From positions 1-28,988 of the forward strand of contig CAZPFS010000025.1 of assembly GCA_964585925.1 (NCBI GenBank): 28,988 bases of DNA. The letters run 5' to 3'. A program made the translations under genes and the position numbers. Below, in pieces: positions 6,533 through 14,153 of this stretch. The stretch comes from JAAZLS01 sp964585925 (lineage in GTDB: Bacteria; Bacillota; Dethiobacteria; DTU022). The notes below the pieces were generated by a model, which saw nothing but the letters and a program-made list of their open reading frames with translations, made no database searches and was not told the DNA's origin. Within the stretch, counting starts at the first letter, position 1; every line of letters begins with the position of its first letter.

Positions 6533-8964
6533 TCATCAAAACGATTCGCCTCACCCCCTTCGGGGGGGCGGCCGAGAAGATATATAATTTTGAACCCGGC
6601 CTGAACGTGCTTTTGGGGCCTAACGAGGCCGGGAAGAGCACCCTGGTGAACGCCCTTTTTGCCGCCCTCTTTGTGCCTCCGGAGACAAAAAAAAACGCCG
6701 ACGACTGGAAAAATTTCCTGGCCAGGTACCTGCCCCATCCCGGCGGTGATACGGCCAGGGTGGAGGTGGAGTATGAAACCGACGGGCCAGAGCCGGGGCG
6801 CTTTCACTATCGCCGTTCTTGGGGGGGCCGCAAGGAGGAGCGCCTGCTTCTGGCCGACGGGCATGAAATAAACGAGCCCGGCCCGATCCGGGATCGGTTG
6901 CGGCAGTCTCTGCGCTTTGGCCGGGGCACCTACCAGGGAGTTTTATTTGCCCGGCAGGAGGAGATGCTCTCCACTCTGGAGAGATTGAAAGCCGATCCGG
7001 AGGCCCCCCAGACCATTGCTCACCTGTTGCGTTCGGCGCTGTTTGAAGCCGGTGGGGTATTATTAGAAGAATTGGAAACAGCCATTGAGGCCGAGGAAGA
7101 AAAACTTTTACAGAACTGGGATCTGCAAAGGGATGAACCCCGGGGGGGAAGGGGGATTGGTAACCCCTATAAACGGGGGGTCGGAATGGTCCTGGCCGCC
7201 TACTACCAAAAAGAGGAACTGCGCCAGAAATTGAAAGAGGCCCGCGCCGCAGAGGAACACGAAGCGGCACTCTCCGGGCAGCTCGGGAGCACCTCCTCCA
7301 AACAGGAGGGGCTGCTCATAAGACTCAAGGCTCTGGAGGAAGTGGAGGGGGATATCCGGCAGCGCGGCAGCCTGCAGCCGGAACTGGAGGCGATCAGGGT
7401 CAGGGAAGGCATACTGAAAAAAGTCCATAGCGAGTGGCCCCGTACGGAGGAAAGGGTAAAGGGGGTCGCCAAGGAACTGGAGAAGGCCCAAAAGCAGTTG
7501 GTCCGGCTGGAGTTGGAGCAGAAAGAAACTTTGGCGGTGCTTGCCGCCCGCCGGGAGAGAGAACTTCTCAATAGGGCCCGGCCGCTGCAAGAAGAGGTGG
7601 CCGGCAAGATAGGTGAACTGAAAAAAATACCCACCCTGGAGCGGGCCGATCTGAATTTTCTGGAAGAAAAACTGAAGGAGCGCACCCGCCTGGAGGCGGT
7701 GATTGGGGCTATGAAGCTCAGAGCAACTTTTAAAACCCGGCGGCCCCTGGAGATGAGGATCGGTTCTGGCCTTGACGAACTCCGGCCTCTTACGGTAAGG
7801 AGCGAAAATGTTTTTGAGGGAGCGGGGCAGTTGCTGCTGGAAAGCGCCGATTGGTCCTTGAAGATTCAATCCGGTGCAGGCGATGTAGCGGCGCTGCTGG
7901 AGCGCTTGAAGCAGGTTCAAGAAAGTTTTGCGGCCAGAATGGCCGCGCTGAGATTGAAAGATATTGGAGAGGCCCGCGCCCTTTTGGCCCGCCGCGAGGA
8001 GTTGAAAAAGTCTTTGGAGAACGCCGGTTACCAGTTGAGGGGGCTGCTGGGAGAGCGCACCTTTGCCGACCTGGAGCAGGCGGTGGCAGGGTTGATCCCG
8101 GACCGGCCGGTGAGGGATCCGGAGCAGATTCAAAACGATATTCTTGATGCCAATGCCTCCACCAGTGTGCTTTCAGTCGAGCAGGAGCAGCAGAACAAGA
8201 AACTTCAGGCCTGGGCCAATGAGTTTGGGAATGCGGAGAGGGTTTTGGATGAAATGGTAGAGCTGAAGAGCCAGTCCCGGGTAATTGGGGAGAAGCTGGA
8301 GAAACTGGCCCCCCTGCCCCCCGGGGTGGCCACCGCCGAGGAGTTTTTCGCGATCCTGAAGGAAACCCGCCTGAAGCGCGAGCAGGGAGCGGGGCAGATT
8401 GCCGCGCTGAGGGAAGCGCTGATCGCGGCCCGCGGCCGTCTGCCCGAAGATTCCACCGAAGACCTGGAGGCGGCGCTGGCGCCGGCCGGGGAGAAACTGA
8501 AGCGCCTGAAAAGCCAGGCCAGGGCAATCCGGGTGGTCAGGGAGGAATTTCAGGCTCTGAAAGAAGAGATGGACCAAGACACCCTGAGCCCGCTGATCAA
8601 AACCTTTGTCTACAATTTGAGCGTGGCCACCGATAACCGCTTCATTGCCGCCGGCATGCAGGGCGCGTTGCCTGCTGAAATAATCACCGCGGAGGGCCGA
8701 GCGCTGCCCATAGAGTTGCTCTCCACAGGGACCGCCGGCAGCGTGGCCCTGGCCCTGAGGCTGGCCTTGGCCTCTTATCTTCTTGGTAAGGAGAGCGGCT
8801 TCATGGTCATGGACGATCCCCTGGTCAACCTGGACCCGCAGCGCAAAAAGGCAGCAGCCCGCCTGATCAAAGAGTTCTCCCGGAGCAAACAGATGATCAT
8901 CACCACCTGCGATCCGGGAACCGCCGCCCTGCTGGGCGGCAAAGTGATTTCCCTGTTACTTTGA
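6529..8964 (+). CDS. YhaN/SbcC-like coiled-coil ATPase
   Basis: An 811-residue SMC/Rad50-type ATPase. The N-terminal Walker A is GPNEAGKST (30-38). Long Glu/Lys/Arg/Leu-rich coiled coils span about 200-390 and 470-680. The ABC signature region is ELLSTGTAGSVALALRLA, and the C-terminal Walker B and D-loop are MVMDDPLVNLDPQ (759 onward), with Asp in the usual Glu place as in YhaN-type proteins. The only cysteine I see lies near the end (TTCDPG), so there is no CxxC zinc hook. Instead a beta-rich stretch (about 390-460) sits in the middle of the coil. It is smaller than SbcC and close to the YhaN group. It is coupled to the nuclease gene by a 4-bp overlap and very probably works with it in DNA end processing. 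Confidence 0.87.
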   Translation: MIIKTIRLTPFGGAAEKIYNFEPGLNVLLGPNEAGKSTLVNALFAALFVPPETKKNADDWKNFLARYLPHPGGDTARVEVEYETDGPEPGRFHYRRSWGGRKEERLLLADGHEINEPGPIRDRLRQSLRFGRGTYQGVLFARQEEMLSTLERLKADPEAPQTIAHLLRSALFEAGGVLLEELETAIEAEEEKLLQNWDLQRDEPRGGRGIGNPYKRGVGMVLAAYYQKEELRQKLKEARAAEEHEAALSGQLGSTSSKQEGLLIRLKALEEVEGDIRQRGSLQPELEAIRVREGILKKVHSEWPRTEERVKGVAKELEKAQKQLVRLELEQKETLAVLAARRERELLNRARPLQEEVAGKIGELKKIPTLERADLNFLEEKLKERTRLEAVIGAMKLRATFKTRRPLEMRIGSGLDELRPLTVRSENVFEGAGQLLLESADWSLKIQSGAGDVAALLERLKQVQESFAARMAALRLKDIGEARALLARREELKKSLENAGYQLRGLLGERTFADLEQAVAGLIPDRPVRDPEQIQNDILDANASTSVLSVEQEQQNKKLQAWANEFGNAERVLDEMVELKSQSRVIGEKLEKLAPLPPGVATAEEFFAILKETRLKREQGAGQIAALREALIAARGRLPEDSTEDLEAALAPAGEKLKRLKSQARAIRVVREEFQALKEEMDQDTLSPLIKTFVYNLSVATDNRFIAAGMQGALPAEIITAEGRALPIELLSTGTAGSVALALRLALASYLLGKESGFMVMDDPLVNLDPQRKKAAARLIKEFSRSKQMIITTCDPGTAALLGGKVISLLL

Positions 8965-8986
8965 GGGGACTGTGGTTCCGTCCCCT
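8964..8986. terminator. Convergent-gene hairpin, possible terminator
   Basis: AGGGGAC (8964-8970) and GTCCCCT (8980-8986) form a perfect 7-bp stem with a 9-nt loop, placed between two convergent genes. Neither strand has a T-run directly after it. On the plus strand a run of seven T occurs at 9002-9008 inside the neighbouring gene. It may act as a weak bidirectional terminator. Confidence 0.4.
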
Positions 8987-8989
8987 AAA

Positions 8990-9934
8990 CTATTTCGGGG
9001 GTTTTTTTATTTTGACAAAGGTGCCCCTTTCCCCGGATTTCATCTCGATCAATTCTGCTGCCAACAGGTGACGCAGGTATTTTTGCACCTCTGCCGGATG
9101 AACGCCCATGATCAAGGAGAGATCATGGGCAGTGCAAGGTCTTCGTCGAATGGTCTGGAGAATAGTTTCGCGGTAATCTTCATCAAAGTGAGGGGTTTTT
9201 GTGCGGGAACGTGGTTTTTCAATCAGCCCGGCTTTATCTCCCAGGTAGGCGGAGATCTCTTGCATTTTATCCGGGGCGGTCTCCTTTACCCAGGGCTCGG
9301 CCCCCGGCCGATCCAGTGTGCCCAGTAAAACCTGGTCCGGCTCTATTTTCTCCACAGCAATCTTTATAGCCGCCAATTCCCGTTCGGTGTCGTTCAGGCC
9401 GGGGACGATGAATATTTCCAGGGGCATCTTTCCCCGGTATTCCCGCCTCAGAGCGGCCAGACCATCAATTATCTTCTCACATTTAAGAATGGGATGAGGG
9501 CGGTTCAACCGCCGAAAAGTGTCATTCGTGGCTGCGTCCAGGGAGGGGATGATCAGGTCCGCGTGCAGGACCTGCTCGCGGACCTCCCGGGAGGAGAAAA
9601 GTGTACCGTTTGTGAGAAGGCAGACCGGGTATTGCGGGAATCGCAGTTTGATATAATCGATTACCTGATCAATATGTATGTGTAAAGTGGGCTCCCCGGA
9701 ACCGGCAAAGGTTATGTAGTCAAGCTCGGGTTTGTTTTGCAGGAAATTATCCAGTTCTTCTAGAACCCCTCCCAGCGGCACGTATTCCTTTCGGGCTATA
9801 GTCAGATCGGTAGTCCGGCCGCATTCACAGTAGACGCAGTTCAGGGAGCAGGTTTTGGGCGGAACAAGATCGATCCCCAGTGATGTGCCCAGGCGGCGAG
9901 AGGGAACGGGACCGAAAAGGTACTTTTTTTTCAA
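8990..9934 (-). CDS. Radical SAM protein, COG0731-like
   Basis: A 314-residue radical SAM enzyme. The 4Fe-4S cluster motif is C29-x3-C33-x2-C36 (CSLNCVYC), preceded by the family signature FGPVPSRRLGTSLGID. A GSGEPTLH glycine-rich strand and SLDAAT follow, as in the group annotated as wyosine-tRNA-synthase-like (COG0731). A winged-helix-like tail (about 245-314) may bind nucleic acid or partners. The substrate is unknown; real wyosine synthesis is archaeal and eukaryotic, so the bacterial role is open. The TTG start at 9934-9932 has AAGGAG upstream on the minus strand. It runs against its neighbours and is monocistronic. Confidence 0.82.
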   Translation of the reverse strand: MKKKYLFGPVPSRRLGTSLGIDLVPPKTCSLNCVYCECGRTTDLTIARKEYVPLGGVLEELDNFLQNKPELDYITFAGSGEPTLHIHIDQVIDYIKLRFPQYPVCLLTNGTLFSSREVREQVLHADLIIPSLDAATNDTFRRLNRPHPILKCEKIIDGLAALRREYRGKMPLEIFIVPGLNDTERELAAIKIAVEKIEPDQVLLGTLDRPGAEPWVKETAPDKMQEISAYLGDKAGLIEKPRSRTKTPHFDEDYRETILQTIRRRPCTAHDLSLIMGVHPAEVQKYLRHLLAAELIEMKSGERGTFVKIKKPPK

Positions 9935-10022
9935 GATTCACATCTCCTTGCATGACCCCTGCGCGGTTACGAGTCAAAATGATCAGGAGGCGGAAAAGGG
10001 TTTCCAGTATATTACTAGATTT

Positions 10023-10051
10023 AGTATAAAGCGATCCGGTGGAAACCGCAA
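10023..10051 (-). promoter_or_regulatory. Possible promoter of the radical SAM gene
   Basis: On the minus strand TTGCGG (10051-10046) and TATACT (10028-10023) are separated by exactly 17 bp. The -10 matches 5 of 6 bases, but the -35 only its TTG. A transcript would have a leader of about 80 nt before the TTG start. Confidence 0.35.
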
Positions 10052-10153
10052 CCGGCGGGAACGGAAAGCTGCCCCGAGACTTTCGTAAAAATATTGTTCA
10101 TTTTCCCTCTAATTATTAAAAATAGGCGGACGCAGGCAGGATTTTTTCTAAGA

Positions 10154-10183
10154 TTTACGAATATTTTAAAGGCTAGCTAAAAT
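10154..10183 (+). promoter_or_regulatory. Possible promoter of the regulator gene
   Basis: TTTACG (10154-10159) and TAAAAT (10178-10183) are 18 bp apart. Transcription would begin only just before the GGAGGG ribosome site at 10191, leaving a very short leader, so this is a weak candidate. The rest of 9935-10203 is AT-rich non-coding sequence with no repeat or RNA that I recognise. Confidence 0.3.
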
Positions 10184-10203
10184 TTAACGGGGAGGGTGAG
10201 GCT

Positions 10204-11898
10204 TTGCATAAAACAGCATTGATAATTGAGGATCAGAAGGGAATCGATATATTTCGCATACTTCAGGAAACAGTGGATCTGGAAATTATCGGGCTGGCCG
10301 ATCTTTCTGGTGATCCTTCCTGGATATCGGAGGAGGAACGACATAAATATTATATTACCACCGATTTGACTAGGATAGCAGCGCTGTCCGGCCTCAATTC
10401 GGTGGTGGTGATTAGTGACGGCCGGCAGGTGACGGCACGGTTAAAGCCGCTTTTAAAACCTGATCTGGAACTGATAATAATGTCCCCCGAGGGATTTTTC
10501 ATGACTGTGCTCAGTTCGGGGAAACAACTGCTTGAAGCCAGATTGCTGAAAGGAGAGCTATGGGCTGTCCTGAATGCTGTCCAGGATCCGATCGAGGTGG
10601 TGGATGCCAAGGGGGTAATCAAATATATAAACCCTGCCTTTACCAGGGTATCCGGGATCCCGGAAAGCAAGAGGGTGAACCAGAATATTTTTGAGGTGTC
10701 CCCTTACGGCGCTCTTGCCCAGTCTCTGATCCTTCAAAAGCCGGTGGTGGGGTACCGCACCTATGTGGGGGGAAGCAATGCCGAGGTTATATCCAATGCT
10801 TCTCCGATCATCGTGGATGGCAAGATCAGGGGAGCGGTGGTGGTATTCCAACTGGTAAATGATATTTTAAAACTTATGGATCAGCTCAATTACAGCAATG
10901 CGGTGATTGAAAACCTGTATGCCCAGATCGATCAGATCTCCAGCAGCCGCTGGAGCTTTGACGACCTGGTAGGAAAAAGCAAATCATTTCAATCTACTAT
11001 AGAAGTGGCCCGAAAGGTTTCTCGCAGCGAGTCCACGATTTTTCTGATCGGGGATGCCGGTACCGGTAAAGGGGTCCTTGCCCAGGCCATCCACAATTAC
11101 AGTCCCCGCCGGGGAAGGCCGCTGATCAGGGTTGATTGTAACTCCATCCCGGAGGCGGTTCAGGATGTGGAGTTGTTTGGCTGCGAAAAAGGGGCCTTAA
11201 CCGGAGTGGTTCAGACCCGTCTGGGGAAGATCGAACTGGCCCGGGAGGGGACGCTGTACCTGAAGGGGATTACCTCGCTCAGCCCCTATGTTCAGGCCAA
11301 ATTGGCCAGGGCATGGCAGGCCGGCGAGTTTTTCCGCATTGGCGGTGAAGAACCCATAAAAGTAGAGGTGCGTCTGATCGCCTGTTCCACCATGGAACCC
11401 AAGGTGGCCCTCCGCAAGGGTCTTTTAAATTCGGATCTGTATCAATGCCTGAGTGCAGTAGAGGTCTGTCTGAGCCCTCTGAACAAAAGGTTGGAAGATC
11501 TCCCTCTGCTGGCGGAACATTTCATGGGGCTGTACAATCATAAACTTGGCAAAAAGGTACGCCAGATTTCTCACCAGACCCTGCAATGGCTGGCCGAATA
11601 TGACTGGCCGGGAAATATCAGTGAGTTAAGGAATGTTATGGAACGGGCGGTAATTGTGGCCGAGGGGCCGGTAATTGAACCCCACCATCTGTCTCCTTAT
11701 GCCGGCAAACACAATGCGGTGACAACTCCGGTGTTCGATGAAATCATGCCCCTGGAAAAAATGGAACAAATTTTGCTTAAACAGGCCCTGAACCGGTTTG
11801 GCGAGTCTCTGGAGGGAAAGAAAAAGGCGGCCCAAGCTCTCAACATTTCGCTGGCCACACTTTATAACAAGTTGAAAAAATACCACTCAAACCTGTAA
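10204..11898 (+). CDS. Sigma-54-activator-like regulator, degenerate AAA+
   Basis: A 564-residue regulator. Order: an N-terminal Rossmann-like sensor (about 1-105), a PAS domain (about 115-220), an AAA+ domain (about 250-485), and a Fis-type helix-turn-helix (538-563). The AAA+ domain is altered at nearly every functional site. Walker A is GDAGTGKG (283-290). The sigma-54-binding GAFTGA loop reads GALTGV (330-335). The Walker B LFLDEI reads LYLKGI (351-356), losing both acids. The arginine-finger segment DLYYRL reads DLYQCL (411-416). WPGNISELRN (468-477) and the DNA-binding tail are intact. It is therefore unlikely to hydrolyse ATP or open sigma-54 promoters and may work on SigA promoters, as TyrR does. 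It sits just before the methylmalonyl-CoA operon, its probable target. The TTG start has GGAGGG 8 nt upstream. Confidence 0.85.
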   Translation: MHKTALIIEDQKGIDIFRILQETVDLEIIGLADLSGDPSWISEEERHKYYITTDLTRIAALSGLNSVVVISDGRQVTARLKPLLKPDLELIIMSPEGFFMTVLSSGKQLLEARLLKGELWAVLNAVQDPIEVVDAKGVIKYINPAFTRVSGIPESKRVNQNIFEVSPYGALAQSLILQKPVVGYRTYVGGSNAEVISNASPIIVDGKIRGAVVVFQLVNDILKLMDQLNYSNAVIENLYAQIDQISSSRWSFDDLVGKSKSFQSTIEVARKVSRSESTIFLIGDAGTGKGVLAQAIHNYSPRRGRPLIRVDCNSIPEAVQDVELFGCEKGALTGVVQTRLGKIELAREGTLYLKGITSLSPYVQAKLARAWQAGEFFRIGGEEPIKVEVRLIACSTMEPKVALRKGLLNSDLYQCLSAVEVCLSPLNKRLEDLPLLAEHFMGLYNHKLGKKVRQISHQTLQWLAEYDWPGNISELRNVMERAVIVAEGPVIEPHHLSPYAGKHNAVTTPVFDEIMPLEKMEQILLKQALNRFGESLEGKKKAAQALNISLATLYNKLKKYHSNL

Positions 11899-11938
11899 CT
11901 CCCAAGATCAAAAAAATTAATTTGTTGATCCACAAAAT

Positions 11939-11966
11939 TTCAGGGGGATAAAAATAACCCCCTGAA
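11939..11966 (+). terminator. Strong hairpin after the regulator gene
   Basis: TTCAGGGGG (11939-11947) pairs perfectly with CCCCCTGAA (11958-11966) around a 10-nt A-rich loop, 40 nt past the regulator stop. No clear T-run follows, so it may terminate weakly or cap the regulator mRNA. It lies upstream of the operon promoter. Confidence 0.5.
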
Positions 11967-11999
11967 TTGGTCATGGCGGAAAGGTTTTGCCGGTGGTTA

Positions 12000-12027
12000 T
12001 TGTGAAAGGAAAGATATTGTATATAAT
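12000..12027 (+). promoter_or_regulatory. SigA-type promoter of methylmalonyl-CoA operon
   Basis: TTGTGA (12000-12005) and a perfect TATAAT (12022-12027) are separated by 16 bp. The first gene starts at 12080, so the leader would be about 45 nt. There is no sigma-54 element with correct spacing in the 180-bp gap, although a sigma-54-like regulator gene lies directly upstream. Confidence 0.6.
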
Positions 12028-12079
12028 TGAATAGATAGCTTGCAGATTCCGGAATTGATGGGAACAGGAGGTTCGCCGG

Positions 12080-13207
12080 GTGAAACTGTACGAATATCTG
12101 GGAAAACAACTTTTTGAGCGCTACGGGATTCCCGTCCCCCGGGGCAAAATGGCCACTTCGGTGGAGGAAGCGGCAGAGGTGACGGAATCAGCTGCCAGGT
12201 GGGGAAAGGGCGAAGTAGTTATAAAATCGCAGGTGTTGACCGGAAAACGCGGCAAGGCCGGGGGCATTGCCTTTGCTTCCAACCCCGATCGGGCCCGTGC
12301 GGAGGCGGCCCGGTTGTTGTCCTTGAAAATACAGGGGATGCCGGTAGAAAAACTGCTGGTGGAAGAGAAACTGTCTATCGATCGGGAGTTTTATCTGGCT
12401 GTAGCCGTGGATGGGGCTGCCCGCAGCCCGATTCTTCTGGTTTCGCTGGACGGGGGCATGGAAGTGGAGGATGTTTCCGCGGAACGGATGATCCGCTGGC
12501 CGATAAATGTTAATATAGGTATAGAGGGGTATATCGTCCGGGAAATTTCCCGCCGGCTGGGAATATCCGGCGATTTGCAGCAGCAGTTGTTGGCCATTGT
12601 GCCCAAACTATACAGACTTTTCCGGGAGCTGGATGCAGAATTGGTGGAAATCAACCCCCTTGCCCTGTGCGGCCGGGAACTGGTGGCTGCTGATGCCAAG
12701 ATTACCATTGACGATGATGCCCTGTATCGTCATCGGGATCTTCCCCGGATCACTGAAAAAACACCCCTGGAGTTGAAAGCCGCTGAGTTGGGGTTGTCTT
12801 TTGTAGAACTGGGGGGAGAAATTGCGGTGATGGCCAATGGAGCCGGCATAACCATGGCCACACTGGACATGGTTCAGCATTATGGCGGGACACCGGCTAA
12901 TTTTTTGGATCTGGGGGGCGGGGCAGATCTGGAGCGGACTGCCGGCGCGCTGGAACTTCTCCTAGGTACTAACCCCAGGGTAATCCTGGTCAATATTTTT
13001 GGAGGCATTACCCGCGGTGATCTGGTGGCCGGCGCTTTTGCCAGGGTCAAGATGACCCGGGGGATCGGCGTTCCGGTATCCTTCCGTCTGGCGGGAACCA
13101 ATGAGGAGGAAGGCCGATCCATCCTGGAAGGGGCGGGGATCAGGGCTTTCCAATCCATGGAAGATGCTGTTCGGCATGCGGTGGAACTTGACTCCGCTCA
13201 AACCTGA
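12080..13207 (+). CDS. sucC: Succinyl-CoA synthetase, beta subunit (ADP-forming)
   Basis: A 375-residue ATP-grasp subunit that binds nucleotide and succinate in succinate + CoA + ATP <-> succinyl-CoA + ADP + Pi. It matches E. coli SucC along its length: N-terminal KLYEYLGKQLFERYGIPVP, the ATP-grasp segment VVIKSQVLTGKRGKAGGI, metal/ADP-binding ELVEINPLAL, and the C-terminal CoA-ligase part with MANGAGITMATLD, ANFLDLGGGAD and ILVNIFGGITRGD. GTG start with AGGAGG 8 nt upstream. It is the first gene of the operon and is followed by the alpha subunit. In this setting it likely takes succinyl-CoA to succinate with ATP gain during propionate oxidation, or the reverse in propionate formation. A related acyl-CoA synthetase specificity is not excluded. 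Confidence 0.9.
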   Translation: MKLYEYLGKQLFERYGIPVPRGKMATSVEEAAEVTESAARWGKGEVVIKSQVLTGKRGKAGGIAFASNPDRARAEAARLLSLKIQGMPVEKLLVEEKLSIDREFYLAVAVDGAARSPILLVSLDGGMEVEDVSAERMIRWPINVNIGIEGYIVREISRRLGISGDLQQQLLAIVPKLYRLFRELDAELVEINPLALCGRELVAADAKITIDDDALYRHRDLPRITEKTPLELKAAELGLSFVELGGEIAVMANGAGITMATLDMVQHYGGTPANFLDLGGGADLERTAGALELLLGTNPRVILVNIFGGITRGDLVAGAFARVKMTRGIGVPVSFRLAGTNEEEGRSILEGAGIRAFQSMEDAVRHAVELDSAQT

Positions 13208-13261
13208 ACCCTGGAAGAATGGCACAATAATTGAATTTTTAGTTTGGGGAGGCTGTGGGGG

Positions 13262-14134
13262 ATGGCTGTTTACATAAATGAATCAACCCGGGTGCTGGTA
13301 CAGGGCATTACGGGCCGTCAGGGCTCCTTTCACACCGCGCAGATGCTGTCCTACGGAACACGATTGGTCGGCGGGGTATCACCCGGTAAAAGCGGGCTCG
13401 CCGTGGAAGGGGTTCCGGTCTATGGCACGGTATTTGAAGCCATGGAGAAAGGGCCGGCGGAAGCGTCCATTTTGTTTATCCCCGCCCCCTTTGTCCGTGA
13501 TGCCGTTTTTGAGGCCCTGGATGCCGGGATCAGGTTATTGGTTATTATTACGGAGAGCATTCCCTTGCACGATGCCCTGGATATAATGGACTATGCCCGG
13601 CAAAAAGGGGCGCTGGTGGCAGGCCCCAACACTTTTGGCCTGGTCTCCTCGGGAAAGTGTAAAATCGGCATCATGCCCAACCGCATCTATGTGCCCGGCC
13701 CGGTGGGGGTGGTCTCCCGCAGCGGCACTCTCAGCTATGAGGTTGTGAGCAATTTATGCGAAGCCGGCTTGGGTACCAGCACCGTGGTCGGCCTGGGCGG
13801 TGACCGGGTGGTGGGTCTGAACTTTATTGACGTGCTGAAAGAATTTGAAAATGATCCCGCCACTGAAGTGGTGGTAATGTTGGGTGAAATTGGCGGCAGC
13901 GCCGAGGAGGTTGCTTCCGAATTCATTGCCGAATATATGACTAAACCGGTAGTGGCCTACATTGCCGGTAAAAGCGCGCCTCCCGGCAAGCGTATGGGAC
14001 ATGCCGGGGCCATTATTGAAGGGGGGAGGGGAACGTTCGACAGCAAGATAAAGGCCTTACGCGGGGCTGGGGTTCAGGTGGCCGGGTTGCATTTTGAGGT
14101 TTCCGCACTAGTAAAAAAAGTATTAGGTAATTAG
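13262..14134 (+). CDS. sucD: Succinyl-CoA synthetase, alpha subunit
   Basis: A 290-residue subunit that binds CoA and carries the phosphohistidine intermediate. The CoA-binding fold begins at VLVQGITGRQGSFHTAQML. The active-site histidine is H247 in GKRMGHAGAII (H246 in E. coli). GEIGGSAEE, also conserved, is present. The E. coli GPNCPG loop reads GPNTFG (121-126), so that cysteine is missing. Length is normal (289 in E. coli). I choose ATG 13262, which has GGGGAGG 9 nt upstream; a TTG at 13244 lies within that ribosome site. It follows the beta subunit by 54 nt and precedes the mutase gene by 19 nt. Confidence 0.9.
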   Translation: MAVYINESTRVLVQGITGRQGSFHTAQMLSYGTRLVGGVSPGKSGLAVEGVPVYGTVFEAMEKGPAEASILFIPAPFVRDAVFEALDAGIRLLVIITESIPLHDALDIMDYARQKGALVAGPNTFGLVSSGKCKIGIMPNRIYVPGPVGVVSRSGTLSYEVVSNLCEAGLGTSTVVGLGGDRVVGLNFIDVLKEFENDPATEVVVMLGEIGGSAEEVASEFIAEYMTKPVVAYIAGKSAPPGKRMGHAGAIIEGGRGTFDSKIKALRGAGVQVAGLHFEVSALVKKVLGN

Positions 14135-14153
14135 AGTTACGGGGGGATTTACA

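Noticed and set aside
7108..8133. 341-codon antisense frame opposite the YhaN-like gene
   Set aside because: Low-complexity Leu/Gln/Pro-rich shadow of a coiled-coil gene, with no ribosome site or family features.
11973..11990. Sigma-54 -24/-12 promoter before the methylmalonyl-CoA operon
   Set aside because: TGG and TTTTGCC are present, but 12 nt separate GG and GC where 10 are required; shifting to the second GG leaves 9.
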